A DNA stretch of 64,000 bases from Microbacterium hatanonis. Its GTDB lineage: Bacteria > Actinomycetota > Actinomycetes > Actinomycetales > Microbacteriaceae. Below are positions 17,589 to 25,769 of the stretch, in pieces; within the stretch, counting starts at the first letter, position 1, and each line of letters begins with the position of its first letter. The notes below the pieces were generated by a model that was not told the DNA's origin, did not search any database, and worked only from the letters and a program-made list of their open reading frames with translations. Both the position numbers and the translations under genes were made by a program. The stretch spans positions 1-64,000 of the forward strand of contig NZ_VRSV01000001.1 of the NCBI RefSeq assembly GCF_008017415.1, given 5' to 3'.

Positions 17589-18104
17589 TCAGGGGGTGGC
17601 GGCGGGGAGGATCCGCACCCATCCCGTCTCGATGAGGTCGGTGTCGGTGAAGCTCAATTGCACGACCCCGTCGTAGCCCGTGACGGTGAACGTGCCGCGG
17701 TACGGCTCGTCGCACCGCAGAGACGACGACGTCAGGTTGCGGCGCTCATCGCCGGAGACGGCCGTCTCGACCTTGTAGGCGGCGCGGGTGCCGATGCACG
17801 CTCCCTCCACGGTGTAGGTGCCGCCGTCGGCCACCGTGTCCTCCGCGATCGAGCTCGCGCTGGGGATCCCGTCCGCGCCGATCACGAACTCCGCGCGGGC
17901 CACCTCGCCCTCGGCCACCTCGGGAATGACGAGGGACGTGGGCTCCGGGGAGGCTGGGGACGCCGAAGAGGGTGCGGCCGGGGGAGTGGTCGTGGGCTCG
18001 GAATCCGACTCCGTCGTGCCGCCCGCCGTGCACGCGCCCAGCAGGAGCGCAACCGGGAGCAGTGAGACGGCCAGCCGCAGCCGACGCTTCTGTGTGTCCG
18101 TCAT
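17589..18104 (-). CDS. Putative lipoprotein of unknown function
   Basis: A 171-residue lipoprotein. The signal sequence ends LLLGAC (Cys25) and is followed by a Thr/Pro/Ser-rich linker to about residue 58, then a compact beta-rich domain with two cysteines (EGACIG and LRCDEPY) that could form a disulfide. No family recognised. It is convergent with the anti-sigma gene (30 bases apart) and divergent from the acyl-CoA ligase. On the minus strand TAGCGT (18111-18116) is 6 bases before the ATG, with GGAGGG between, so the message is probably leaderless. Confidence 0.75.
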   Translation of the reverse strand: MTDTQKRRLRLAVSLLPVALLLGACTAGGTTESDSEPTTTPPAAPSSASPASPEPTSLVIPEVAEGEVARAEFVIGADGIPSASSIAEDTVADGGTYTVEGACIGTRAAYKVETAVSGDERRNLTSSSLRCDEPYRGTFTVTGYDGVVQLSFTDTDLIETGWVRILPAATP

Positions 18105-18254
18105 CCCTCCACGCTAGGCAGCCCCTCAGCGACCGCAACCCCCTGCCGCTCCACCTCGATCCCCTGCACGCGCGCCCGAGATGCGCAAGCGAAGGCGGCG
18201 CACACCCGGGCCGTCTACCCTGGAATCCCGCTTCTACCCCAGGGAGGCCCGCCC

Positions 18255-19958
18255 GTGGCGACGTCCAATCCGCACGAGTCGAAGGTCTGGCTCGCCGCAT
18301 ACGCTCCGGGGGTCCCCGCCGAGATCGACGAGGTCGTCGAAACGCTCCCCGATATGATCGAGGCGAGCGTCAAGACGCACGGCAAGGCTCCCGCTCTGGA
18401 GTTCTTCGGCGCGGTCACCTCCTATCGCGATCTGGGCGAGCAGATCGAGAGGGCCGCCGAGGGACTCTGTCGTCTGGGGGTCGCCAAGGGCGATCGGGTC
18501 GCCCTTATCCTCCCGAACTGCCCGCAGCACGTGGTGGCCTTCTACGCGGTGCTGCGCCTGGGGGCGATCGTCGTCGAGCACAACCCGCTCTACACCCCGC
18601 GGGAGCTGCGTCACCAGTTCGAAGACCACGAGGCGAAGTTCGCCATCGTCTGGGACAAGGTCTACGACGTCGTCGACGACTTCCCGCAGGACGTCCGTCC
18701 CGAGCAGATCGTCGCGGTCGACATGACCGAGGCCTTCCCGTGGTCCAAGCGGGTGGCGCTGCGCCTCCCGGTGGCGAAGGCGCGCGAAGCGCGGGCCAAG
18801 CTCACCGCGAAGCCGCGGGCGAAGCATCCCGTCTCGTGGGACTCGCTCGTCGGCGGCCGGCGCCTTCCCCGGCGCACGCCTCGTCCGTCGGTCGACGACA
18901 TCGCGCTGCTGCAGTACACCAGCGGGACGACGGGGTCGCCGAAGGGGGCGATCCTCACGCACGGCAATCTGCGCGCGAACGCGATGCAGGGACGGGCGTG
19001 GGTGCCGGGTCTGCGCGAGGGCGAGGAGACCTTCTACGGCGTGCTGCCGCTCTTCCACGCCTATGGCATGACCCTCTGCCTCACCTTCGCGATGAGCATC
19101 GGAGCCCGTCTCGTGCTGTTCCCCACCTTCGACGTGTCGCTGGTGTCGGAGGCGGCGAAGAAGAGCCCGCCGACGTTCCTCCCCGCCGTGCCGCCCATCT
19201 ACGATCAGCTCTCGCGGGCCTCCGCGCAGGGGTCGATCGACCTGACATCGGTGAGATTCGCCATCTCGGGGGCGATGAGCCTCCCGGTCGCGACCGTCGA
19301 GAGGTGGGAGGAGGCCACCGGTGGTCTGCTCGTCGAGGGTTACGGCATGACCGAGACCTCGCCCGTCGCGCTCGGCAACCCCATCGGCCCCTCGCGACGT
19401 CCGGGGACGGTCGGGGTCCCGTTCCCGAGCACCGAGATCCGGGTGGTCGACCCCGACGACCCGTCGGTCGACGTCGAGGCCGGCGAGCCGGGTGAACTGC
19501 TCATCCGCGGCCCCCAGGTCTTCCAGGGCTACTGGCGCCGACCGGGGGAGTCGGCCGACTCCCTCCTCGAGGGAGGGTGGGTGCGCTCCGGCGACATCGT
19601 CACGGTCGCGCCCGACGGCTTCGTCACGATCGTCGACCGGCTGAAGGAGCTCATCATCACGGGGGGCTTCAACGTGTCGCCGACCGAAGTCGAGGAGACG
19701 CTGCAGCAGCATCCCGACGTCGCCGACGCCGCCGTCGTCGCCCTCCCGCGACGCGACGGCGGAGAGATCGTCGCGGCGGCCGTCGTGCTGCGACCCGGTG
19801 CGACGATCGACGTCAACACCCTGCGCGATTTCTGCCGCACCCGACTGGCGGCCTACAAGGTGCCCAAGCGCGTCTTCGTCGTCGAGGATCTGCCTCGTTC
19901 GCTCATCGGCAAGGTGCTGCGGCGCGAGGTGCGGTCGCGTCTGCTCGGCGAGGCATAG
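18255..19958 (+). CDS. fadD: Long-chain fatty acid-CoA ligase
   Basis: A 567-residue AMP-forming ligase of the FadD type. The P-loop YTSGTTGSPKGA is near residues 220-231, the A5 motif GYGMTETSP near 361-369, the hinge DGFVTIVDRLKELIITGGFN near 454-473 and the C-terminal catalytic lysine in SLIGKVLRRE near 553. It activates a carboxylic acid to the acyl-CoA with ATP in the cytoplasm, for degradation or lipid synthesis. AGGGAGG (18241-18247) supports the GTG start. A MarR regulator follows 57 bases downstream and may sense a related ligand, although it has its own promoter. Confidence 0.93.
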   Translation: MATSNPHESKVWLAAYAPGVPAEIDEVVETLPDMIEASVKTHGKAPALEFFGAVTSYRDLGEQIERAAEGLCRLGVAKGDRVALILPNCPQHVVAFYAVLRLGAIVVEHNPLYTPRELRHQFEDHEAKFAIVWDKVYDVVDDFPQDVRPEQIVAVDMTEAFPWSKRVALRLPVAKAREARAKLTAKPRAKHPVSWDSLVGGRRLPRRTPRPSVDDIALLQYTSGTTGSPKGAILTHGNLRANAMQGRAWVPGLREGEETFYGVLPLFHAYGMTLCLTFAMSIGARLVLFPTFDVSLVSEAAKKSPPTFLPAVPPIYDQLSRASAQGSIDLTSVRFAISGAMSLPVATVERWEEATGGLLVEGYGMTETSPVALGNPIGPSRRPGTVGVPFPSTEIRVVDPDDPSVDVEAGEPGELLIRGPQVFQGYWRRPGESADSLLEGGWVRSGDIVTVAPDGFVTIVDRLKELIITGGFNVSPTEVEETLQQHPDVADAAVVALPRRDGGEIVAAAVVLRPGATIDVNTLRDFCRTRLAAYKVPKRVFVVEDLPRSLIGKVLRREVRSRLLGEA

Positions 19959-20002
19959 GGGCGATGTCGGCACTCGCCCGGCCCCGCCGGCGAGCGCTGA
20001 CA

Positions 20003-20015
20003 TAGAATTTGCTCC
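20003..20015 (+). promoter_or_regulatory. Leaderless promoter of the marR gene
   Basis: TAGAAT (20003-20008) is a near-consensus -10 element, and the GTG start follows after 7 bases. There is no Shine-Dalgarno sequence. Transcription should begin at or next to the start codon. No clear -35 element is visible. Confidence 0.7.
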
Positions 20016-20552
20016 GTGGAACACGCACAGACCGACTCGCGCTACTGGTACGGCGCGACCGAAGCGGGGCAGCGCCAGCGCGCGGTGGAGGTGCTCCAGG
20101 CCTTCCGCCTGTACCGCGCCGCCGAGGTCGCGATGCGTCGCCGCACCCGCGACTCGATGTCGATGGGCGAGAACGAACTGCTCGTCCTCCGATACCTCCT
20201 GAAGGCGGCACGCGAGGACCGCCAGGTCACACCGAGCGAGCTGACCCGCTACCTCGGCGTCTCGACGGCCTCCACGACGGCCATCATCGATCGCCTCGAG
20301 CGGTCGAAGCACGTCGTCCGGGTGCCGCATCCCACCGATCGTCGAAGTGTCCGGGTCGTGGCCACCGCCCGTTCTGACGAAGAGGTGCGCGCGACGCTCG
20401 GCGATATGCACGGGCGCATGATGGCCGCCGTCATCGACATGACCCCGGAGGAGAGCGCCGCCGTGGTGTCGTGCCTCTCCCGGTTGCAGGAAGCCGTCGA
20501 CCGGGTGGACGCGCACCCGGCGGAGGACGACGCATCCGACGTTCTGCCGTGA
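20016..20552 (+). CDS. MarR-family transcriptional regulator
   Basis: A 178-residue MarR-type winged-helix protein. The DNA-binding helices are TPSELTRYLGVSTASTTAIIDRLERSKHVVRVPHPTDRRSVRV (about residues 76-118), including the DRRSVRV wing of the family. It should act as a dimer that releases DNA on binding a small phenolic or lipophilic ligand. The target is unknown; its own gene and the upstream acyl-CoA ligase are candidates. Confidence 0.9.
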   Translation: MEHAQTDSRYWYGATEAGQRQRAVEVLQAFRLYRAAEVAMRRRTRDSMSMGENELLVLRYLLKAAREDRQVTPSELTRYLGVSTASTTAIIDRLERSKHVVRVPHPTDRRSVRVVATARSDEEVRATLGDMHGRMMAAVIDMTPEESAAVVSCLSRLQEAVDRVDAHPAEDDASDVLP

Positions 20553-20628
20553 GGTCGTGAGGCGGGCAAGTAGCTCGCTTGACTAGGCATCGAAATAACA
20601 TTCGACTGTCCGGCGAGGCCGTGGAACC

Positions 20629-20889
20629 ATGGCTCGTATGGAGACCAGAAGTGCGGATGCGGCGACGCCCGCCTCCTCGGACGACGACGGGCGCGTCGTC
20701 ATCGAGGGCGTCGAAGTCGTGCCGTTCGCGACCGTCGTCTCACGCCTGTGCATCGACTACCCGACCGTGTCGGTCACAAGGATCGAGACGATCATCATGC
20801 GCGAGTGGGAGGCCTTCACCGCCGGCCGGCCGCTCGTCGTGCCGGCAGCGCTCGAGGACGGCGTGCGCGAGATGCTCGACCAGCGCTGA
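20629..20889 (+). CDS. Small helical protein, possible three-helix dimerisation domain
   Basis: An 86-residue protein. After a disordered N-terminal 25 residues, the segment from VPFATVVSRLCIDYPTVSV to the end reads as three helices. This resembles the small three-helix dimerisation domain found alone or at the N terminus of ArsC/tyrosine-phosphatase-like proteins in Actinobacteria. The resemblance is moderate and the function unknown. Two starts are possible, ATG 20629 or ATG 20638; neither has a good ribosome binding site. It ends 9 bases before a convergent gene. Confidence 0.6.
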   Translation: MARMETRSADAATPASSDDDGRVVIEGVEVVPFATVVSRLCIDYPTVSVTRIETIIMREWEAFTAGRPLVVPAALEDGVREMLDQR

Positions 20890-20898
20890 CCTCTCGGT

Positions 20899-21219
20899 TC
20901 AGGCGGATCGGCTGCTGTCATCGGTGGGTTCGGCGACCAGCATGAGGCCGCCGGAGGAGTTCGCCGATGCCGCGAGCTCCTCGATCCAGGCGCGGCTCAA
21001 CAGCGTCGGCTCGGGGTCGTCGAACACGAACCGCAGAGGGATCGACGGGTGCAGCCAGACCGTGCTGCGTCCGGGCTCGGCGTCGTCGGTGTGCGTCCAC
21101 GAGAGGGTGAAGCTCTCGCCCCTGCGCAGTTTGGTCGCTATGACCACCTTGAGGTGCGCCAGCGCGCGGTCCTCGATCTCGATCGGCGCCGAGGAGTCTC
21201 CGTAGTAGATCGTTCCCAC
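20899..21219 (-). CDS. DUF7882-like small protein, paralogue 1 of 3
   Basis: A 106-residue protein of a small actinobacterial family (DUF7882-like; entries have sometimes been labelled ATP-dependent DNA ligase without apparent basis). Conserved blocks shared with its two neighbours are the start MGTIYYG, EDRALAHLKVVIATKLRRGE, VWLHPSIPLRFVF and RAWIEELAASANSSGGL. It has no signal peptide or catalytic motif that I recognise. The GTG start follows TAGCGT (minus strand, 21226-21231) by 6 bases, so the message is probably leaderless. Nearly identical blocks at 21651-21980 imply a recent duplication of these two copies. Confidence 0.8.
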   Translation of the reverse strand: MGTIYYGDSSAPIEIEDRALAHLKVVIATKLRRGESFTLSWTHTDDAEPGRSTVWLHPSIPLRFVFDDPEPTLLSRAWIEELAASANSSGGLMLVAEPTDDSSRSA

Positions 21220-21318
21220 CCGGTCACGCTACCCCGTCGTCGCATCCTCGGAGGGGGCTTGCGAGCGGTGCGTCGGGATGACAAGAGGGACGACCGCGAC
21301 GACGGGTAGGCTCGCCAT

Positions 21319-21636
21319 ATGGGCAGATTCATCTACGACACGATGGCCAACTCGGTCGACATCGATGACCGCACGCTGGCGCACCTTCGCATCGTGGTGA
21401 TGAACAAGCTGCGACGCTCCGAGTCGTTCATGTTCGACATCGAGGTGGGCGACGGCAGCGGGCGGCGCAGCTTCTGGATGCACCCGTCGGTGCCGATCCA
21501 GTTCCACTTCTTCGGCAGCCGCAGCCCCCGCATCAATCGGGCATGGGTCGAGGAGCTGATGCTCGTCGCCAGCGGCCCGAACGGGCTGGCGATCGTGCCG
21601 GAGCCCTCCGAGGACTCCTTCGTCGAAGAGGGCTGA
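21319..21636 (+). CDS. DUF7882-like small protein, paralogue 2 of 3
   Basis: A 105-residue relative of the genes on either side, but on the opposite strand and more divergent: MGRFIYDTMANSVDIDDRTL at the N terminus, RIVVMNKLRRSESFMF, FWMHPSVPIQFHFFGSRSPR and NRAWVEELMLVASGPNGL. Function unknown. TAGGCT (21307-21312) lies 6 bases before the ATG, so it is probably leaderless. It shares a divergent spacer of about 100 bases with paralogue 1 and is convergent with paralogue 3. Confidence 0.8.
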   Translation: MGRFIYDTMANSVDIDDRTLAHLRIVVMNKLRRSESFMFDIEVGDGSGRRSFWMHPSVPIQFHFFGSRSPRINRAWVEELMLVASGPNGLAIVPEPSEDSFVEEG

Positions 21637-21650
21637 CCCCGCCGTCGGCC

Positions 21651-21980
21651 TCAGCTGGCGCTGGGCTCCGGCGTCGCGACGTCGAAGAGCTCGGCGACGA
21701 GCATGATCCCGCCCGAGGAGTTGGCGGAATTGGCGAGCTCCTCCACCCATTCCCGGCTCAGGAGCGCGGGCTCGGGGTCGTCGAAGACGAAGCGCAGGGG
21801 GATCGACGGGTGCAGCCACAGGGTGCTGCGGCCGTGCGGCTGGTCGTCGGGATGGCGCCAGGAGACCGTGAAGCTCTCGCCACGACGCAGCTTCGTGGCG
21901 ATCACGACCTTCAGATGCGCGAGCGCGCGGTCCTCGATCTGGATGGGAGTCGCCGACCCGCCGTAGTAGATGGTGCCCAT
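21651..21980 (-). CDS. DUF7882-like small protein, paralogue 3 of 3
   Basis: A 109-residue protein closely matching paralogue 1 through MGTIYYG, IQIEDRALAHLKVVIATKLRRGE, PSIPLRFVFDDPEP and LANSANSSGGIMLVAE. Start at 21980 was preferred over longer in-frame options because conservation begins there and TAGGGT (minus strand, 21988-21993) lies 7 bases upstream, giving a leaderless start. Function unknown. Confidence 0.8.
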   Translation of the reverse strand: MGTIYYGGSATPIQIEDRALAHLKVVIATKLRRGESFTVSWRHPDDQPHGRSTLWLHPSIPLRFVFDDPEPALLSREWVEELANSANSSGGIMLVAELFDVATPEPSAS

Positions 21981-22100
21981 ACGCCTCACCCTAATGGGCG
22001 GTGCGAGGGGATGCGCATCGCCTGCGAGCTTGTCAAGGGGACCGGCCGTTCGAGACGCGGCTGTCATTGTGGGGTGATGACCGGAAGGGAGAACCCGGCT

Positions 22101-22247
22101 GTGACGACACACCCTGGCCCCACGGCGTCCGACAACGACGGGCACCCCAACGACGCAACCGACCCCGCGGATGTCTTCGCGGGTCTGACGGCTATCGACG
22201 TCGTCGACGGCGAGCTCGTGCCCCGCCGCGCGCGCGTCTCTCGCTGA
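22101..22247 (+). CDS. Possible small protein, 48 residues
   Basis: A short frame of 48 codons starting at GTG 22101, preceded by AAGGGAG (22085-22091) with 9 bases spacing. An in-frame ATG at 22077 would add 8 residues and lies 6 bases after CATTGT, a weak -10. The product is acidic and hydrophilic in the first half (rich in Asp, Pro, Asn) and ends with the basic PRRARVSR. No family recognised. It fills the gap between the paralogue cluster and the convergent LacI gene. It may be a real small gene or chance. Confidence 0.35.
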   Translation: MTTHPGPTASDNDGHPNDATDPADVFAGLTAIDVVDGELVPRRARVSR

Positions 22248-22256
22248 ACCCGCCGA

Positions 22257-23282
22257 TCAGGCGATCGTCCGTGCGGTGATGGCGCCGCGCGGAGGCGCCG
22301 TCGTCGCGCGTGGAACGAGGCGCGTGGGCAGCTCGACGTGCGTCTGCTCCGGAGCCTGTCCCGCCATGAGTGCGACCAGCATCGCGGCAGCAGTGGCTCC
22401 GAGCCGCTGCATCGGCTGGCGGACGGTCGTGAGGGGGATCGCGGACTGCGAAGCGTCGGGGATGTCGTCGAATCCGATCACCGACAGGTCTTCGGGAACC
22501 CCGATGCCGAGTTGCTCGGCCACGCGGATGAGCCCGAGTGCCGACATGTCGTTGGCTGCGAAGACCGCGGTGGGCGGCCGGTCTGTCTCCAGGAGGATGC
22601 GGGCCTCGACGGCCACCGCATCGGCGAGGTAGCCGCCCACGCGCGTGAGACGCGGATCGTGGAGGAGCCCGGCATCCGAGAGCGCTCGACGGTACCCGGC
22701 TTCGCGCAGGATCGACGAGCGCAGGTCGGGGCGCCCGGCGAGGAAACCGATGCGGGTGTGGCCGAGCTCGACGAGATAGGTGGTCGCCTGGTGGGCGCCG
22801 GCGAAGCTGTCGGATTCGACGGTCGGGAGATCGGCGTGACCGGTGTGCGGGTCGACCGCGACGATCGGCACCTCGGTGTTCACCTCGAGCACGGTGGGGG
22901 TGACCATGATGACGCCGTCGATGAGCGTGCCGCTGAGGCGGCTGAGCGATCGGCGCTCCCACCCCTGGTCGGAGTGCTGTCTCGAGCCGCTGTAGGCGAG
23001 GAGATCGTAGTGCGTCTCGCGCAGGCCCCACCCGACGCCCTTGAGGATCTCGGCGCTGAAGGGCTCGAAATCGGCGACGAGGACGCCGATCACCCCGGTG
23101 CGTCTCGACCGCATGCTGCTGGCCACGAGGCTCGACTCGTATCCGAGATCGGACACCGCCTGGAGCACGCGCGCGGCGGTCGCGTCGGCCACGCCGTACC
23201 GGCCGTTCACCGCCTTCGACACCGTCGCGACCGAGACGCCGGCCGCCGCGGCCACGTCGTGAATCGTCGCTCTTCTCGCCAT
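22257..23282 (-). CDS. LacI-family transcriptional repressor
   Basis: A 341-residue LacI/GalR regulator. The N-terminal helix-turn-helix and hinge read TIHDVAAAAGVSVATVSKAVNG (about residues 5-26), followed by a periplasmic-binding-protein-like effector domain with FAANDMSALGLIRVAEQLG near 241-259. It is divergent from a sugar ABC importer and GH3 gene, which it presumably represses until a sugar is bound. ATG 23282 was chosen because MARRATIHDV starts exactly at the conserved domain. Confidence 0.93.
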   Translation of the reverse strand: MARRATIHDVAAAAGVSVATVSKAVNGRYGVADATAARVLQAVSDLGYESSLVASSMRSRRTGVIGVLVADFEPFSAEILKGVGWGLRETHYDLLAYSGSRQHSDQGWERRSLSRLSGTLIDGVIMVTPTVLEVNTEVPIVAVDPHTGHADLPTVESDSFAGAHQATTYLVELGHTRIGFLAGRPDLRSSILREAGYRRALSDAGLLHDPRLTRVGGYLADAVAVEARILLETDRPPTAVFAANDMSALGLIRVAEQLGIGVPEDLSVIGFDDIPDASQSAIPLTTVRQPMQRLGATAAAMLVALMAGQAPEQTHVELPTRLVPRATTAPPRGAITARTIA

Positions 23283-23312
23283 GAGACCCGATCCTAGGAC
23301 CATTGAAAATGA

Positions 23313-23353
23313 TTTCGAAAACGTTTGACGGTCTCGAAACGCCGGGTGACACT
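23313..23353 (+). promoter_or_regulatory. LacI operators overlapping the sugar operon promoter
   Basis: Two overlapping palindromes with a central CG, TTTCGAAA (23313-23320) and AAACGTTT (23319-23326), match the style of LacI-family operators. They overlap TTGACG (23325-23330), a good -35, followed after 17 bases by GACACT (23348-23353) as -10. Binding here would block the promoter of the importer operon. This is inferred from sequence only. Confidence 0.65.
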
Positions 23354-23452
23354 GGACGCGTCCGCAGGCCCTCGCACCGCACCATCGGCACGGACAGGAC
23401 CCGGCCGCTCGTCGACAGAGCGCGCACTCAATGAAGAGAACAGGTGGATCAC

Positions 23453-24739
23453 ATGAAGCTCAGCAGAATCGGGGCAGGCGTCGCCGTCGCCCTCACCGGA
23501 GCGCTCGCGCTCGCCGGATGCTCGGGAGGCGGCTCCGAGTCCGCCGACGGCAGCGTCTCGATGACCCTCTGGCACAACTCCTCGACCGGCCCGGGACAGG
23601 AGTTCTGGAAGAAGACGGTCGCCGATTTCGAAGCGGCCAACCCCGGCGTGACGATCGAGATCCAGGCGCTCCAGAACGAGGAGCTCGACGGCAAGCTGCA
23701 GACGGCGCTCAACTCCGGCGATGCGCCCGATCTCTTCCTGCAGCGCGGCGGCGGGAAGATGGCGGCCATGGTCGAAGCAGGTCAGGTCAAGGACCTCACG
23801 GGCCTCCTCTCGGACACCGCGACCAGCGAGATCCCCGAGGCGTCGTTCGGCGCCAACACGCTCGACGGCAAGGTCTACGCGATGCCCGTCGCCGTGCTCC
23901 CCGGCGGCATCTTCTACAGCCAGGATCTGTTCGACGCCGCGGGAATCGAGGGCACCCCCGAGACGATCGACGACCTCGAGGCCGATGTCGAGGCACTGAA
24001 GGCCACCGGCGTGTCGCCGATCGCCCTCGGCGGCAAGGATGCCTGGCCCGCTGCGCACTGGTACTACTTCTTCGCGCTGCGCGCCTGCAGCCCCGAAGCG
24101 ATGGCGGATGCCGCCTCGGAGATGAACTTCGACGACCCGTGCTGGCTGGAGGCCGCGGAGAACCTCCAGAGCTTCGCCGACACCGAGCCGTACAACGAGG
24201 GCTTCCTGTCGACGTCCGCTCAGCAGGGCGCCGGCTCGTCGGCCGGTCTGCTGGCGAACCGCCAGGCGGGCATGGAGCTCATGGGCGCCTGGAACCCGGG
24301 TGTCATCAGCTCGCTCACGCCCGACCAGCAGCCGCTGCCGGACCTCGCCTGGTTCCCGTTCCCCGAGGTCTCGGGCGGTGACGGCGAGCCCGGCTCGATC
24401 ATGGGCGGTGTCGACGGGTACTCGTGCTCTGTCGGTGCTCCCGACGCGTGCGTCGACTTCCTGAACTATCTCGCCACGTCCGACGTGCAGGTGGAGTACT
24501 ACAAGGCCTTCGCCGCTCCGCCGGTGAACACGGTCGCTCAGGAGGCCGTCACCGAGCCCTACCTGCAGCAGATCATCGAGGCGTACAGCGCAGCCCCGTA
24601 CGTGTCGCAGTGGCTCGACACCGTGTACGGACTCAACGTCGGCAACGCGCTGAACGTCGCCGTGGTCGACCTGCTGGCCGGACAGAGCGGGCCGCAGGAG
24701 CTCGTCGACGCGGTCAACGCCGCCGCGGCGAAGGGCTAG
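23453..24739 (+). CDS. Sugar ABC transporter, substrate-binding lipoprotein
   Basis: A 428-residue family 1 solute-binding protein. The lipoprotein signal ends LALAGC (Cys23). SMTLWHNSSTGPGQEFWKK, ALNSGDAPDLFLQRGGGKM and GLLANRQAGMELMGAWNPG are typical of oligosaccharide-binding proteins. It should bind a sugar outside the membrane for the two permeases encoded next; the ATPase is not in the operon and is probably a shared MsiK-like subunit encoded elsewhere. Start at ATG 23453 follows AGGTGG. Context with a GH3 enzyme and xylAB suggests xylo- or other beta-linked oligosaccharides. Confidence 0.92.
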   Translation: MKLSRIGAGVAVALTGALALAGCSGGGSESADGSVSMTLWHNSSTGPGQEFWKKTVADFEAANPGVTIEIQALQNEELDGKLQTALNSGDAPDLFLQRGGGKMAAMVEAGQVKDLTGLLSDTATSEIPEASFGANTLDGKVYAMPVAVLPGGIFYSQDLFDAAGIEGTPETIDDLEADVEALKATGVSPIALGGKDAWPAAHWYYFFALRACSPEAMADAASEMNFDDPCWLEAAENLQSFADTEPYNEGFLSTSAQQGAGSSAGLLANRQAGMELMGAWNPGVISSLTPDQQPLPDLAWFPFPEVSGGDGEPGSIMGGVDGYSCSVGAPDACVDFLNYLATSDVQVEYYKAFAAPPVNTVAQEAVTEPYLQQIIEAYSAAPYVSQWLDTVYGLNVGNALNVAVVDLLAGQSGPQELVDAVNAAAAKG

Positions 24740-24749
24740 GACACCGCAC

Positions 24750-25769
24750 ATGCACGTCCGCGACACATCGACCACGGAGCCCCCGGCTTCCGTCGAGGTC
24801 GCGGGACACGGCGGGGGCGACGTCACCACGTCGCTCCCGCCGGTCGGCCGGCGCCCCAAGGGCATCGGCTGGGCGGGGCGCATCGAGATCGCGCTCCTCG
24901 TCGGTCCCGCGCTCCTCGTCTTCCTCGGCTTCGTCATCTTCCCCGTCGTCGCCGCCGCCTACTACGGCTTTTTCAACTGGAAGGGCTACGGGGCGCCGAC
25001 CGATTTCGTCGGGTTCGACAACTACCTGATCATCCTGCAGGACAGGAACTTCCACGAAGCCCTGGGGCACAACGCCTTCATCGTCGTTGCCTCCCTCGTG
25101 CTGCAGGGCCCGGTGGCGCTCATCCTCGCGCTGCTGCTGAACCGCCGGATGCGCGGGCAGTCGATCATCCGCGTGCTCATCTTCGTCCCCTACGTCATCG
25201 CCGAAGTGGTGGTCGGGGTCGGCTGGAGTCTCATGCTCCAGCAGCAGGGGGCCCTGAACGGCCTGCTCGCGAACCTCGGTCTGAGCAGCCTCGAGCAGGA
25301 CTGGCTCGCCAACCCGTCTCTCGCCATCTGGACCCTCATGGTCATCATCACGTGGAAGTACGTCGGCTTCGCCGTCATCCTCTTCCTCGCCGGGCTCCAG
25401 GGCATCCCCGAGGAGCTCTCGGAGGCGGCCGCCATCGACGGTGCCTCGTACTGGCAGATCCAGTGGCGGATCACGCTTCCGCTGCTCGGACCCACGCTGC
25501 GCATCTGGGCGTTCCTGTCGATCATCGGCTCGCTGCAGCTGTTCGATCTCGTGTACATCATCTGGGGGCAGTACGTGGCCTCCACGGCGGGGACGTCCAC
25601 CATGGCGACCTACATGGTCTCCGAGGGACGCAACGCCGGCAACTACGGCTACGGCAACGCCGTCGCCGTCGTCATCTTCGTGATCTCGCTCGTCGTCGCG
25701 CTGATCTATCAGCGCTTCGTGCTGCGGCGCGACACGCAGGGCGCACTGACCGGAGGGAAACGCCGATGA
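24750..25769 (+). CDS. Sugar ABC transporter permease (MalF/LacF-type)
   Basis: A 339-residue membrane permease. It has a hydrophilic N-terminal tail of about 45 residues and then about six transmembrane segments. The ATPase-docking motif EAAAIDGASYWQIQWRITLP is near residues 226-245. It pairs with the next gene to form the channel. Start ATG is 11 bases after the binding-protein stop, and the end overlaps the next start (ATGA). Confidence 0.93.
   Translation: MHVRDTSTTEPPASVEVAGHGGGDVTTSLPPVGRRPKGIGWAGRIEIALLVGPALLVFLGFVIFPVVAAAYYGFFNWKGYGAPTDFVGFDNYLIILQDRNFHEALGHNAFIVVASLVLQGPVALILALLLNRRMRGQSIIRVLIFVPYVIAEVVVGVGWSLMLQQQGALNGLLANLGLSSLEQDWLANPSLAIWTLMVIITWKYVGFAVILFLAGLQGIPEELSEAAAIDGASYWQIQWRITLPLLGPTLRIWAFLSIIGSLQLFDLVYIIWGQYVASTAGTSTMATYMVSEGRNAGNYGYGNAVAVVIFVISLVVALIYQRFVLRRDTQGALTGGKRR

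Noticed and set aside
22077-22100. ATG 22077 as the start of the small protein before lacI
   Set aside because: The upstream CATTGT is a poor -10 element and GTG 22101 has a better-placed AAGGGAG; kept only as an alternative.
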